From Lunularia cruciata (lineage: Eukaryota; Streptophyta; Marchantiopsida; Lunulariales; Lunulariaceae): a stretch of 64,000 nucleotides of DNA. Positions 25,751 to 38,229 of the stretch are shown piece by piece. A program made the translations under genes and the position numbers. Positions within the stretch are counted from its first letter, which is position 1; each line of letters begins with the position of its first letter. The stretch is from NCBI GenBank assembly GCA_948567375.1, contig OX419756.1, positions 37,054,552-37,118,551 of the forward strand, given 5' to 3'. The notes below the pieces were generated by a model. That model ran no database searches and was not told the DNA's origin. It saw only the letters and a program-made list of their open reading frames with translations.

Positions 25751-26000
25751 CAATAATCAGTTCTTCATCAACTCAAATCAAATCAGTTCTTGATCAATCA
25801 TTCAACAATTTGCCAACAATTGGGTACTAATTATAGTCAAGCCACACCCACTCTAGCTAAGAGACTCTAGGTGATGCTTGATGGCTTTTTGTCTACCATA
25901 GCTAAGAACTTGAAGGCTCAATATCAAAGAAGTGAGTTTTCTAAGGCTGCCACTTCCAAGATATACCTCTAACTTTGATTTAGATCTCCAACCCTATATG
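25751..26000 (-). pseudogene. Fragment of the C-terminal part of an RT-element ORF plus 3' flank
   Basis: Its reverse complement aligns with 57530-57710, including the stretch coding HHLESLS-like residues, the stop, and the following gtgtggcttga and ttggcaaat sequences. It is therefore a second, minus-oriented piece of the element that is longer at 55.85-57.65 kb. Confidence 0.6.
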
Positions 26001-26673
26001 ACAACTTGACATATATCACTTTTGTGGTAATTGGGTAAGTAAAGTTTGTTCCCATAGAGATATTGGTAAGAAAATTCCAAATATGAGGTCAAATGTCACT
26101 AATATGGTTCTTCTTAATTTCTTCTTTAGTCTCTTGGGTAGAAACCACACCCAAAAGAGTGTAACAAGTGTTAATCTTGACAACTTGTCACAAATCACTC
26201 ACTCATCATCAAAACATAGCAAATCTTTCCAAACAATCTCAATTGTGATGATTTAGTCTTTCCTAGAAATGATTACTTCACTGCAAAACACTTCCGCCTC
26301 AAAATTGTGTTCCACCCCTCCACTAAAGGCACAACTTCCTCAATCAAAATTGCTTTGCATCAACCCTACGCTGCACTCACAAATGCAAAATACTACCAAC
26401 ACTACAATTCCTCTTAGATCTATCAAGGCATCGCTCTAATTGCACTTCACTCAAGATCAAACACACAGAATGAAGATCAAGGATTTGGAATCCAACATCC
26501 AATAAACTCACTGTCTTGCACTTCAGAATTATCCAAACACTATCAATTGCAAAAAACACAAAGTTGATACTCAAAATTAAGCTCAAATGACGAGCATTGT
26601 TTCACAACACTTTGCTTTATCTATCCTCAAGATTATACAAACTGAACAACAACATACTATGAATGCCTCCTTG

Positions 26674-26950
26674 AAATAGGCAAAGCACTTGAGGTGCTTT
26701 GCCTATTTAAAGGCAAAGCAAATATGAAGGGCAAATAGAAACTAAAGTACTTCCTAACTAACTTTACCAACCTACAGATCTGAAATGACAATGCACTGCT
26801 TCATATTTAAATGCACTGCCTATTTAAAGGTTGCACTTTAAATAGGCAATGCACTTCAAGTGCAAAGCACTTGAAGCACTAAATTACTTCCTAACAACTT
26901 TACCAACCTTCAGATCCAAAATGACAATGCACTACTTCATATCTACCCTT
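26674..26950. repeat. Cluster of hairpins and direct repeats
   Basis: A perfect 15-bp inverted repeat (aaataggcaaagcac, 26674-26688, against 26694-26708, 5-nt loop) is followed by a second hairpin near 26812-26862 built from the same tattt and ggca words with one mismatch. Self-complementary gcacttcaagtgc blocks come next. A direct repeat of about 60 bp (near 26749 and 26886; accaacc-tcagatc, atgacaatgcact) links the hairpins. Confidence 0.75.
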
Positions 26951-27134
26951 CAAAATCTCAAATCTATTACAACTCCATTCCAATGTCTACTTCTTCTTTG
27001 GCTTCCAAACCCAAAGTAACTTCACGTACTGCTCTATCCTTGAGTTTTACAACTACTAATTCTTTTACCAATTCTAACACCTCTCTCCCCTGATATGCAA
27101 TTATAGTCATGGGCAACCTACATACATCTTCTTC

Positions 27135-29160
27135 CTACAACCCATCCTTCTCTAATATCTCCAATATCAACTCAAAAGATATTTGTACTCCTACTGCCTC
27201 TACTTCAAGTTTCATTCTTACATCATTCCAAAGTCTATCTACTCCTAACTTAACATGATTATCTTCCACCTCCAATATCTTTCTATCCACATGAGTCTTG
27301 AGACTAATTAGTAATGCATTCAAGTCCTTATCCTTTGCATTTCTTCTCCTCATCTCTTGCACCAACAATCTTAACTCGTGCAACCTCATTTCTTCAATTC
27401 TTATATTGGCTTTGGTACTCAATGTTGCATTCATCTTCACTGCCATCTCTTCAATGGCTTGAGCCTCATCCTTCTCTCACTTTCCCTATCTGCCCGCCAA
27501 TCTTTGCGGTGCATTGCCAGTTCTGTCTCAAACTTGGCCTTCATATTTTCCTTCTCCGTCTCTTTTTGTGCTATCTTCTCTTCTAGATTACAAATTGGTT
27601 CCCGCAATCTTTCTTCTTCTCTATACCACATTATTAACTCTCTTTGCAAGAGTTGCATCTTTTCTTCTACACTCTGCATTACTTGGTCAAGTTCTTGCAC
27701 CTTCTTTGCTACCCTTGTCATAGCATGGATGACCTCTATTTGAGAATCAACAAACTATTGCTTCAAGATTTCGTACTCAACTATATGTCTTTCCATATCT
27801 ATGACATTCTGCTATATCATTCTATCTCTACTTCCCACTTCTCCCCTTAAATTTTCAAATATCTGATTTTTTATTATTGCATCTATGCACAATATCTCCC
27901 TTTCTTCCTCTCCTTGGGTTATACTCTAAGTTTTAACTCTAAGTTTTCTACTTCTAACCACTCCAACTCAATTTTTACCTCATGATAATCTAGCTGCATT
28001 TCTTTCTTCTTCTTGTCCATCTTCATTAGCAATGGGCAAACAATCTCCCATAGATACTCCACCCCTCCAGTTTGGTTCTCTTCTTCTCATGGGCTTTCCT
28101 CATCCTTCTTCTCTTCTTTGCTTGATATTCTCCTTTTCAATTGGAGTTGTCTGATTGGAATTGATTTCTTGTTCTCTAAACTCTCATTTTTTATTTCCTT
28201 CCTTCTACTTGGCCCCACCTCATGCATCATGCTTCTTCTTGATCCAATTCCTCATTCAATGATAACCTTCTTCTCCAATTTCTTTGGAACTTCATCTTCT
28301 TCTTTCTGGTTATCTTTGTTTGCAATCTCCGGCTTTTCCTCTTCTCCCTCTGGTACCGGCTGCATCTCCCCCCCGTCCTCACTCTCACTGCTTGCTTCAC
28401 CACTTGAAATGTGAGTTTGGGTTCCTCTTCTCTCTTTGAGTCTCCTGACTTGTACTCGGCCTCACCTTCTGATTCCTCCTCTGACAACTCTATTACCATC
28501 ATGTCCTTCTTTGGGTTCACTTTCTTGGTCTTCCGTGGTCTCGCAACTGCCACTTCTTCTTTGGGTCAACTCCTCTTCTTTGGCTTTGGAGTAGTCACCG
28601 CCAATCTCACACTCTGCTCCATCTGTGCATAGTACTCATCACTTCTTCTAATTTGAAGAATATACTATTGCTCGTTTGCATCAACATCTCTCCTCAAGTC
28701 AAGATGGAAGTACGACACCATCTTTTGTCACTCCGCTGCATTCAGTCCCAAGTAAAAATGGGCTACAAATGGCACAATGTAGTGTGGAGGCATCTTATTC
28801 CATAAATTCCACACCATTTGTCTCATGCACTAATAAAAGCACTTCACTCAATTGATGGATTCTCTTGCAAACATCTTATAGAAAAACAACGCTTGGTGTT
28901 TCATCACATAAGTGGTTTGCTCTAGCTTCAAAATGGCCATCATTGCTCCTATGATGCCTCTCCTCATAGTTTCCTTATAAATCTCAACCTTATATCCATT
29001 CTTTGTGCATTTTGAGCCTGGGCTTCTTTGGCTCCCTCTCCAGCCTCTCTTCCGAGTACTAACCTCCAATCTGACTTTGTCCAATGAGCCGGATTTCCTC
29101 TCTTCTCTTCTTCCTTGAGTCCCTCCAGACACTTACACTCTATTATCTTGGTCATGAAAC
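27135..29160 (-). pseudogene. Degenerate gag-like ORF of a retroelement
   Basis: Minus-strand reading gives adjacent protein-like pieces broken by a few stops. From the N-terminal side they are CKCLEGLKEEEKRGNPAHW, then AHFYLGLNAAE, a DEYYAQMEQSVRLAV piece, a basic and acidic low-complexity part (IELSEEESEGEAEYKSGD, 28227-28553) and long coiled-coil segments (27437-27721 and 27135-27446). The order and the lack of enzymatic motifs fit a gag or ORF1 protein of a plant retroelement. I cannot assign the family. The plus-strand frames over this region are shadows. Confidence 0.45.
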
Positions 29161-29879
29161 CTAGAAAACTAAGGTTCTAGTTCCATGCCAAAAATGTGAT
29201 CCAAAGCTTGCTCAAGACTTTGATCCTAGCAATCAAATCTAACCTCCAAATTGCATGATTTCTCATTGCAAATTCTAAGTTCTTTTTTCTACTTCCCATC
29301 TTACTCTCCTCCACTCTGGGTTTGTGAAAATTCTTCCTCTTGATCCCTAGATTGACAATCCGGACTTCCTCTTGATGCACAAAGGCATCTCTTACTACAA
29401 TCCCTTTTCCATGATCTCCTTCAAGACAACCTTGTTATGGCAATGGGAAGTTACTTGTCATTCCTCTTTGCTCCGTCTCAATCTCAAATCTTATAGTGGC
29501 ACATTTTCTCAATCTCTCTTCACTTCAAGCTTTTACCAAGAAATCACACCTTCTGCATGCTCCTCTTCTATCCATGTCAATTTCCCCTACTCATAGGCTA
29601 GCCATTTTTTTGTGTGGTACCTTCTTGAATGTCCACCCCCAAAGAAAAGTTGTTACATTGTCTTTGCCTCGGGTTGAGGACCCTTTTGACAAAGTTCCAT
29701 TACGTTGGGTTGAATGGTGACAAGACCAATCCAAGTACTTCATTTCTGACACAACCTCTTTTTATTTTGGATTACAACCTGAAGACACCATTCTTTGCCT
29801 TCTGATGCCATACAAGTACAATATGACTTTGTCTTGACATTTCTTCTTCAAAATAGGATGAAAACTTTAAAAAACAAAA

Positions 29880-30181
29880 ATGTAGGTACCACACCTAACT
29901 ATCTTGCTAATGGCACACTTGATAGTGCAAATTGTGCAAGTGATAGTGCACCCCACCATGTAGTTAGTACCTTGAACATGAAATATAACCATCAATAAGT
30001 AGTCTAAGAGTAATACCAAAATACCTCTAATTACAAACACTACTATTCCAAAGTTTGAGCAATCTAAGTACAATGCTATAAATGGCGTGATAATTTTTGT
30101 GCATATATACATCACTACACAATATACATTGTTGTCTACATCATACACTATAGAAGCACAACTCACACATAAGTCATACAT
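29880..30181 (-). pseudogene. Fragment of the C-terminal part of an RT-element ORF
   Basis: The minus-strand reading YMVGCTITCTICTIKCAI is similar to HMLGPTITCTVCSINIAI, encoded near 57460-57515 downstream of an RT domain. It is thus another decayed, inverted copy of that element. It continues into direct repeat copy B. Confidence 0.55.
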
Positions 30182-30197
30182 GAACTCTAAAGTGCCA
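30098..30197. repeat. Direct repeat copy B, about 100 bp, TG...CA ends
   Basis: Partner of 25653-25750, same orientation. It overlaps the RT-element C-terminal remnant, so the repeat may simply be part of that element family rather than an LTR. Confidence 0.65.
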
Positions 30198-30341
30198 TAA
30201 TTGCCCCCATAGTTGGCGGTTAGGTCCTTCTAGCTCCATATAACCATTTACTCCAAGTATATGTTATACCCTATGGGGAGTAAAGAATAGGAGGCTGGGT
30301 GCTATCAAGCCTCATTGTTAGTTGCACGTCTTCAATCTCTA

Positions 30342-31089
30342 TGTAATAATTTGAGGACAAGAGAACTCTTCAAGAGAGATACAAGAGAGAAAATACAGAT
30401 TTCACACTCAATCCTTCGATGCTCCAAAGGAGCACCTTCTCTTTATTATATAGCCAATGAGGATCTCCTCCAAGGAAGCTCCACTATAGGATTAGGTACA
30501 TGGATAGATGACCTGTCAACAAGCTCCACCCTTAGATTACGTGCTTGGGTGGGTGACATGTTGGCCACGGTCCCATCTGGTTGGTCAAATAGGCTTTGAT
30601 CAAAGGGAATCTTTTAGGGAATCTTCTTGTAGGAATCTCAAAATCACATGGGTGAGGTACCGTTGTAAAGCTCTAGGTGAGACAAACCATGGAGGAGGGA
30701 AGGCTAGCCTTTTCTGGGGGAAATCTACACATTTTTGAGGCCTAATTCATCTATTTAGGCCTCCAAAATTACCTCAAGTTTTCAAACCTATTTTGGCTTC
30801 TGCACTATTAGTAGAAGTGCTCTTTTGGTGATACCTCTACTTGATCTACATTCTCTATCATGTGTAACATCCTTCCAAATGTCACCATCCCAAGTTTCAC
30901 CTCTAGATCATATGCCTAACTATTGATTCTAAAGTTTCTAAGCATGTTTTGAGTTTTGGCCTATTAGTAGAAGTACTCTTTTGGTGATCCCTCTAGCTGA
31001 TCTACTTAGTCCATCATGTATAAAATCATTTTAGATGTTACCAAACCAAATTTCATCTCTAGATCATCTATCTAGCTATTGGTATTACA
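30342..31089 (-). repeat. 3' LTR of a Ty3/gypsy element (family 1 LTR)
   Basis: Plus-strand reading starts tgtaataatttgagg and ends ttggtattaca, the reverse complement of the family 1 LTR ends. A TATA-like ctctttattatatagcc lies near 30440-30458. It carries the internal duplication of about 156 bp. A polypurine tract abuts the minus-sense start, and pol remnants follow at higher coordinates, so this is the 3' LTR of a minus-strand element. Confidence 0.85.
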
Positions 31090-31104
31090 AACATCTCTCC
31101 TTTT
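31090..31104 (-). other. Polypurine tract next to the 3' LTR
   Basis: The minus strand reads aaaaggagagatgtt immediately before the LTR's TG. A closely related tract (aaaaggagtgaggt) sits at the same place beside the truncated LTR at 40.57 kb, which supports its role as primer for plus-strand synthesis. Confidence 0.75.
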
Positions 31105-34100
31105 AAGACACAATTTCCTCATTGCGAAGCTGTTGCTCAAAAGATTTCACTAATATTGGTGCATGGATCAAGTTGATTGTTGCCTCCCATGTGCCTCATA
31201 CAAGAGGTATCCTTTCCAATGTACCAGGTATTCCACACGTGGATGACACTTTACTACATAAAAGGCTCTACCAAAAGAGCCGCATAACATACACATCAAG
31301 CATGCACGTATAAGTGCCAAGCTTGGGTCCATAGTGCCATCAATGTTTGGGATGTGGCATGGTGCACAATTGCATACATGGTCCTTCCAAACAACACCAT
31401 TATGTCGTTCCAACACAAGGACTCCAGAAGGCAAAACCTTACACACTCTCAAGCTAGTGCGGCCTATAGTAACATCAAGTGTTGTCAATGTTATTTGTTG
31501 TAGATATGCATTGTCACCAAGATGAAATTGACAAATCAAAGATCTTTAACCTCCTCCTTGAATGGTAGGATAACATAAGGGATCCCTATGTTGAGCAATT
31601 GCCAAGTTCTCAAAGGCCACTAGTATCACTCTCCAAAAGATCTCTATCCATTGAGAACATGCGCTCATCCATACATTTGGATCATCCAAGTCTAAAACTA
31701 TAGTAGAATCTTGATAAAGAAGGATGCTAAGAAGGCTTGTTGGCTGAACTAATAGCCCATGGACAACTAAGTTAACTAGAGATCCCAATCTCTCTAATGG
31801 CCTCTTTGCAAACCATACTTCCGGAATCCTCTTTTCACCATCTAGACCACTCTCTTTACTAAGCCATCTACCTCATGGTGATTTTGGGAGATAGTATGAT
31901 GATCAATCAAAGCCTTGTCACACAAGACCTAAAACTCTTCCAAAAATTTTGTACCCTGATTAGTCAAAACCTTGGTTGGTGCACCAAAATGATTGAGAAC
32001 CCAATTTAGGAACAAGTAAGCCATCCTTCATTGGACTTGTCAAGAAGTACCTCCAACTCAATCTACTTGGAGAGGTGCTCCACCATAACCAAAAAGTACC
32101 AATGATATCTCACAATCAATGGTACTCTAGCAAAGTCCAAACTCCAACCCAATCCCATGATTGGTAATAGGTGTAACTATGGCATAGGAGCATTAAATGA
32201 TGCTCTAACTTGGTCATAAACCACACATCTGGCAACCAACTATTGTTCATTGGTCTACATATTGCACCACAAATAATGACTTTGGAGTAAATTATATATA
32301 TGCTTTACTCCAAAATGTCCTAGCTCCTTACCAATTGTGGTCTCTAGGATAGAAGTGGTAATACTCACACTCTACTATCCTCCCATACACAAAGAAGGTG
32401 TCTACCCTCTAATTTGAGCTGTCTAGCTTGCTAAAGAACTTTGGTCTCTCGTCTTGGCCCCAATTGTGCCACCCACAACACTAGTGCAAAGATAATCCAC
32501 CATTAAGATATTATCATGAATATCTCATTGAACTATACTACTATCTCCACTCTTTGGATCTTTGATCTCAATAACTCCTCTTGTATGCATTGAGAGAGAT
32601 ACCACCAAAGCCTCAAAAAGTATACAAATAAAAGTAGATGCATGCCAACCTAGCACGATCTCTTCATTTGTTTCACCATGTAACATGCTCCTCTCTGATC
32701 TTGCTGGTTGGGACATGGGTTTTTACTCAACCCATTTGCATCATGGTTCATTATTCCAAGTTTTTGAATAATCATGAAATCATACTCTTGTAAAATTGGA
32801 GCTCATCTTGCAAGCTTCCTTGAAAGCTTGTCAGACTCTATCAACCACTTTAGTGGATGATGATTAGTGATGAGAGTAAAGGGGCTACCAAATAAGTAAC
32901 ATAAAAATGTGCTATTGCCCATATTCTTACCAAACACTCTCCCTCATATGAACAATACTTTGCCTATACTGAATTTTTGGAATGACTAGCATAGGCTACC
33001 ACAAACTCCTTTTCCTCATCATCATGGGTTAGCACTACTCCAAGCCCCAATGTACTCCAATCAATGTGAGCCTAAACTGGTCATCCTATGATTGGTATCC
33101 TCAAAATAAGGGTAGATGTCAACCTCTCCTTGAGCTCTAGAAGTTCTCTCTTGTTCATCTTCCAAACACCACTTGTGTGTAAGCTTGGTCAACTTTGTCA
33201 AGGCCTTGGTAATGGCACTAAATCCTCTAACATAGTAACAATAGAAGTTTACCAAGCCAAGGAATGCTTGCACTCTACTCACATATGGATTCCAAGGAAT
33301 ATGTGCAATAGCCTCCAGTTTGGTCTATTGAACACCAAGTCTTCCAAGGTAGATAGTGTAACCTAAATAATCAACCTGCTCATAGAAGAATCTACACTCC
33401 CTAGGATGTAATTTGAGTTTGTGAGATCTCAACCTCTCAAACACCTCTAACAAATGTCTCTCATGCTCCTCCATAGTAGTGTTATAGACCAAAATGTCAT
33501 CTATATGACACTAAGCAAAACCCAATCCTGTTAGGATCCTATCCATGATCTTTTAGATCTTGGGAGGAAAATTCTTTAACCCAAATGGTAATAATCTCCA
33601 CTGATATAATACATCCTTACCATGAGATCAATAACCCAAAATGTTATCTTGGACTTATTCTATTCCTTAATTGACAACTAATGATATCCTTCTTGAAGAT
33701 CCAAAGTACTAAAGGCCTTTGCATGCCCAATCACATCAAAGATCTCCTCTTGTATAGGCATGGCATACCAATCAGCCCTAGTCTGTCATTTGAAAGGATA
33801 GTAATCTCCGCACATCTGCTTATATGTGTAGTTGCAATGCATATCCTTCTTGGCTAGCATCACTATAGCTGATGCATACTCTCCATGTGAAATCTTTGCC
33901 AAACTAGCCTCAAAAAATTCTCTACTCTAGCCCTAAATCAATGCTCTCTCCATGTCACTATATTGATAGGGACATAAAAAAAGTAGTGTATCACTAGTCA
34001 GCTTAATCTGAATACTAGGTCCTTTAAGAGCACCTAAATCCTTCACACTAAAAGCAAAACAACTTGTGTAACTCCTTAAGAACCTCAAAGCTCTTCATCT

Positions 34101-35200
34101 TTCCTCTCCTATAAGCTTGAGTCCAAGATTTGGCTCCCAAATATCCTTTGTATTGATATAGGAGTGGAAGACATGTTGACTGGCTACTACATTGGGCCCT
34201 TAGAAGCAATATTGTCATGCTTCTAACCATTAGAGATCTTGACTTGAATGTGAAGAACTCCTTACGATTTGGCTGCAAGCTCCATACGTCCTCTAGTTGC
34301 ATCTCACATAGACCAAGGATGTAATCCAAGTAGACCACTCTCACTTGGATGACCCCAAGTAGACCTCTCTCACTAGTGGCCACTAGCTATGTCCCTAGAA
34401 TACACCGCCCACTTGGTCCATCATCCCCAACATGTGCCTAAATTTTCTCAATAGGCACAAAGCTCACAAATGTCTAAGTGGAGATGCCTATCAAGCCATA
34501 CTACACTACTCTGCCAAGCCAAGGCTCATGATCTAGGTCAAAAAATCAAGTCCATAGCTTGACATAACACTTGATACCTAGATTCTTTTCTTGAATAACA
34601 GTAATACCAATGTGAAAACCCATCACCTGCTCCTTCTCATCGGCATTATGCTCTACCAACTACTATAACTATGAGTCCCAAACAAGTCCAAGATCTCCTT
34701 CTTGAAACACATGAGAGCTTGGGAAACTCATAAGTGTGGGTAAAGCAGCTTGAGGTTGTCCAACTAGGTTCACCATTGCCATAGGTGACCTATCAATCAC
34801 TACCACCATCTGAGATTGCAACCAACATCCAAAATGTCATCAATAATAAGGTGGTCTAATTGTTGAATCCTATCATAAGCACATTTTGGAACCTCTTTGG
34901 GTAAGAGGTTTGTCTACCAAAGATGAAGATGATGATCCTACTTTGGTTGCATCCAACAAAATGGCAGGTCCCATCCAAGAATGAAGTTGATGTGTACTTG
35001 CCACCACTTCGGTGCAAGAATCACCCATCAAAGGGATGTTCTCCCAAATGTAAGCTGGAGAAATGAACTAATGATGTTGTAGCATGTGCAACATCTCCCA
35101 AAACACACTAGAATGGGGATCTTGAAGACCTTTACCTTGGCCAACATGTTTATGTCCTTGATTACCGCTCGCACCTACCATCTTCTCATACTCAAAGACA
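31105..35200 (-). pseudogene. Decayed Ty3/gypsy polyprotein gene (RT, RNase H, integrase, chromodomain-like end)
   Basis: On the minus strand the order from high to low coordinates is as follows. RT: palm motif HIDDILVYN at about 33490-33515, usual Tyr replaced. RT thumb: FLGLVNFYCYYVRGFSAI, 33061-33282. RNase H region: ITNHHPLKWLIESDK, about 32.8-32.9 kb. Integrase core: FLVMVEHLSK, about 32.08 kb. Linker: NCAPCHIPNID. Chromodomain-like end: VEYLVHWKGYLLYEA, 31171-31236. Many in-frame stops show it is dead. Decayed sequence at 34.0-35.1 kb is presumably the gag/protease side but is not recognisable. Order and orientation agree with the 3' LTR at 30342-31089. No convincing 5' LTR was found. 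Confidence 0.75.
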
Positions 35201-35209
35201 ATATTGCAC

Positions 35210-35640
35210 TCCAATCTAAATAGCTTGGCTTGCTAAAGGATATGGTCTCTCTTCTTGGCACCAATTGTGCCACCCACAACACCAATGCAAGGATTGTCCA
35301 TCACTAAGATATCATCATGAATGTCTCACTAACATGTACTGAAATCTCCACCCTTTGGATCTAAGACCTCAATAACTTATCTTATTTATATTGAGAGAGA
35401 TACTACTAGAGCTTCAAAAAATATACATAGAAAGAAAGATGTATGGCAACTTAGCATCATCTTCTCATTTGCCTCACCATGCCAACATCTTCCCATCTAA
35501 TCTTGTTGGCTAATACATGGGTTTCTACTCAACCTATTTGCATTATGGTTCACCATTCTATAAATAATTATAAAATCATACTCCTGTAAAATCAGAGCCC
35601 ATTGTACAAGCTTCCATGAAAGCTTATCATACTCCATTAG
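35210..35640 (-). mobile_element. Duplicate fragment of the RNase H/integrase spacer segment
   Basis: About 430 bp that align in the same orientation with 32410-32840 (landmarks ccaattgtgccacccacaac, ttgagagagatac, acatgggttt and caagctt-c-tgaaagctt). It is a piece of a second copy of the same Ty3/gypsy family joined to the first. Confidence 0.7.
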
Positions 35641-37540
35641 TACCTCCACTAGTAGTACAAGTGGAGATATCAATAGACTACTTATAGTATGAGTGGAGGT
35701 AGTATAGTAATAGCAATACCTCTACTCGTAGTAGCACCATCTTCAACAAGTGCACCTCCATTTGATACACCAATGCTACTTGAGCTAGAACTCATGGGTA
35801 TTGCCAATCTACCTCTAGAAATTAAGCTTAGAATAATAGAGATGTAGTTTGGAGACCAATAAAATCTTCAAAGCTCAATCTATTCTATGTATACTTTCTT
35901 AAACTCATGGTAATCAAACCCCAAGTGCTAGAAAAACTCCTATGCCATGAAGAGTGTAAATAAAGTTAGGTTTTCCATCTATTGTAGATCATATCAATGA
36001 TCAAACTCTTGGATGAAATCATCCAGCTCAATGGTATTTATTGTGGAGTCTGATTATTGCTAGTATACTATAAAACATAATTATCCCAAGAATATTGAAA
36101 AGAAAGTATATCAATAAATCTTTTATTAGAGCATAAAAGTCTAAGCACGTGATAGATATTCACATTATGGGATTCCGTATATGGTAATGAACAAAAAGAC
36201 AATTCATTTTGGGAAATATATCTTTAAGGATAGAAATTCAAAGGACGTGTGCCTTTTTTTGGAAGCATCCTCTCAAGAGCTTTCCATAAACACTAAGATA
36301 ATGGAAAATGGAGCTCTAGAGAAGAAGTTACGCTCACTTGAAGTTCAAGACAAATATGTCTTACGGGCTTGCAAGCATGGGACATATGGATATGGCTATG
36401 GGATTTGCGGGCATAGGACTTACATGAAGGCTACTTGCATGGCCCTCACTTGTGAAATTGAGTGAGGTTACATGTTTTAATTGGTACCAAACAATCTAGT
36501 GTTCAGATATAAGATTAATTTGCACCACACATTTCTAGAACTAGATAATGGTCTCCAAGTGCAAGAGTATAAATATATGTAGAGTTGGCACTCATAAGAG
36601 ATTTCAATAGTTGTTGATTTATGCTTCTTGAGAGACAATTCAAGAGTAGAATAAAAATCGTGTGCAATTTTGGACATAGGCAAATATGCGCTAAACCACA
36701 TGAAATTTGGCATTATTTTAATTCATGTTTTTCTATCTCAATGGATGAATGATTTTTGCTTTATGTCATAGCCAAATTTAGATAACAATTTGCTCTCTCA
36801 AATTGCTACTTACAATTTTTTTCCCAAAAAATAATATCCACCATACTAGAGTAATGCTTAGGGCCTTTGGAAGCCCTATAATTCTTGTCCATGTCTTATA
36901 GCAATAGTGTGGACATATAATGTGCACTCTCAATTATAGCAACCCTTGTGTTAAACTCCAAATCAAAATCAATCTCCTCTCTCATTGGTACTTGTGATGT
37001 GGGTTCACATGCAGTGCCAATTTATGTAAATCCATTGCATATTGTAGCAAAATCTCATCTAGAATACTTAGAAAACTTTGTCATGACAATGTACTCCAAA
37101 CTACAATTGTAACTACCAAGAATCACCAAAGAACATTCACTAATGTAACTCTTATTGTGATAAAAACACTAGGCCAAAGAGCAACCTAAAACTTACCATC
37201 ACAATATGCACTCTCATGGTCTACAAGTCATCACTTCCTACCTCACCTTCCATTTGGCATTTGAAATAATAGTAGTATTATCTACGTCTATGTTACCAAA
37301 ATAACCAAGGATTGAATCAAACATCCTCTCCTAACCAAAGCTATATATGTATAGGTATGAGTCCATAAGTCTCTAAGACAATAAGTGAAGGTAGATCAAT
37401 TGTCTAAGGCACTATTCTAAGAACCAAAGATCCAAGTACAAATTCTAATGCACACAATCTTGAAAGGTGGAATGATTTTGCTAAAGGACTAGTAGAAAGT
37501 CATCTAAACTATCCAACCTCATGTTAGCTTGTTGACCCTT
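35641..37540. other. AT-rich region without recognisable genes
   Basis: No protein family is recognisable. A 94-codon plus-strand frame at 36181-36465 has no visible domain. The stretch near 37330-37460 matches, in reverse complement, 58185-58350, so part of it is a dispersed repeat. Confidence 0.5.
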
Positions 37541-38133
37541 TGTAATACCAATAGTTAGATATATTATCTAGAGGTAGAACTTGGCTTGGTAACATCTAGA
37601 AGAATGTTTCATATGATGTACTAAGTAGATTAGATAGAAGTTTCACCAAAAGAGTACTTACTAATAGAGGAGGAGCCAAAAATACTTGAAAACTTCATAG
37701 CCAATTTTGGAGGCCTAAATAGATGAATTAGGCCTTGAAAATAGAAATATTCCCTCCCCTCAAAGATTGGGAGCTTGCCTTCTCCCTCCATGTTTGTCTT
37801 ATCAAGAGCTTTCGAATAATACCTCACCTATGCAATTCTGGGCTTCCTATAGGAAGATTCCCTAAATATTCCTTCCAATCAAACCTGCTTCACCAACCAA
37901 ATAGGACAAGGACCAACATGTCATCCATCCATGCAACTAATCTAAAGGTAAAGCTTGCTGACATATCACCAATCCATGTATCTGATCCAAGGATGGAACT
38001 TTTTTTGAGGGATCCTCTTTACTATACAACAAAGACAAGGTGCTCCTTTGCGGCACCAAAGTATTGAGTGTGAAGCTTTGCATTTTCTCGCTTGTGTTTC
38101 TCTTGGAGGTTCTCTTGTCCTTGGAGCATTATA
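37541..38133 (+). mobile_element. Solo LTR of family 1 (593 bp) with perfect target-site duplication
   Basis: It starts tgtaatacc and ends gcattata (degenerate end). Identical 5-bp flanks ccctt lie at 37536-37540 and 38134-38138. It carries the same landmarks as the other family 1 LTRs, including the gtgctcctttgcggcacc segment, but only one unit of the 156-bp internal repeat. No polypurine tract or internal region adjoins it, so it is a solo LTR. Confidence 0.88.
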
Positions 38134-38229
38134 CCCTTTTAAGCCTTTATAGCTTCCCTAGCACACAACCTTCCTCAAACCATCTAAACAAGCAAATAAG
38201 GCTTTTCTTCTTGCCAATTCAATGGCACT

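Noticed and set aside
27314-28632. Series of plus-strand open frames rich in Phe, Ser and Leu
   Set aside because: They are antisense shadows of the Glu/Lys-rich gag-like minus-strand reading.
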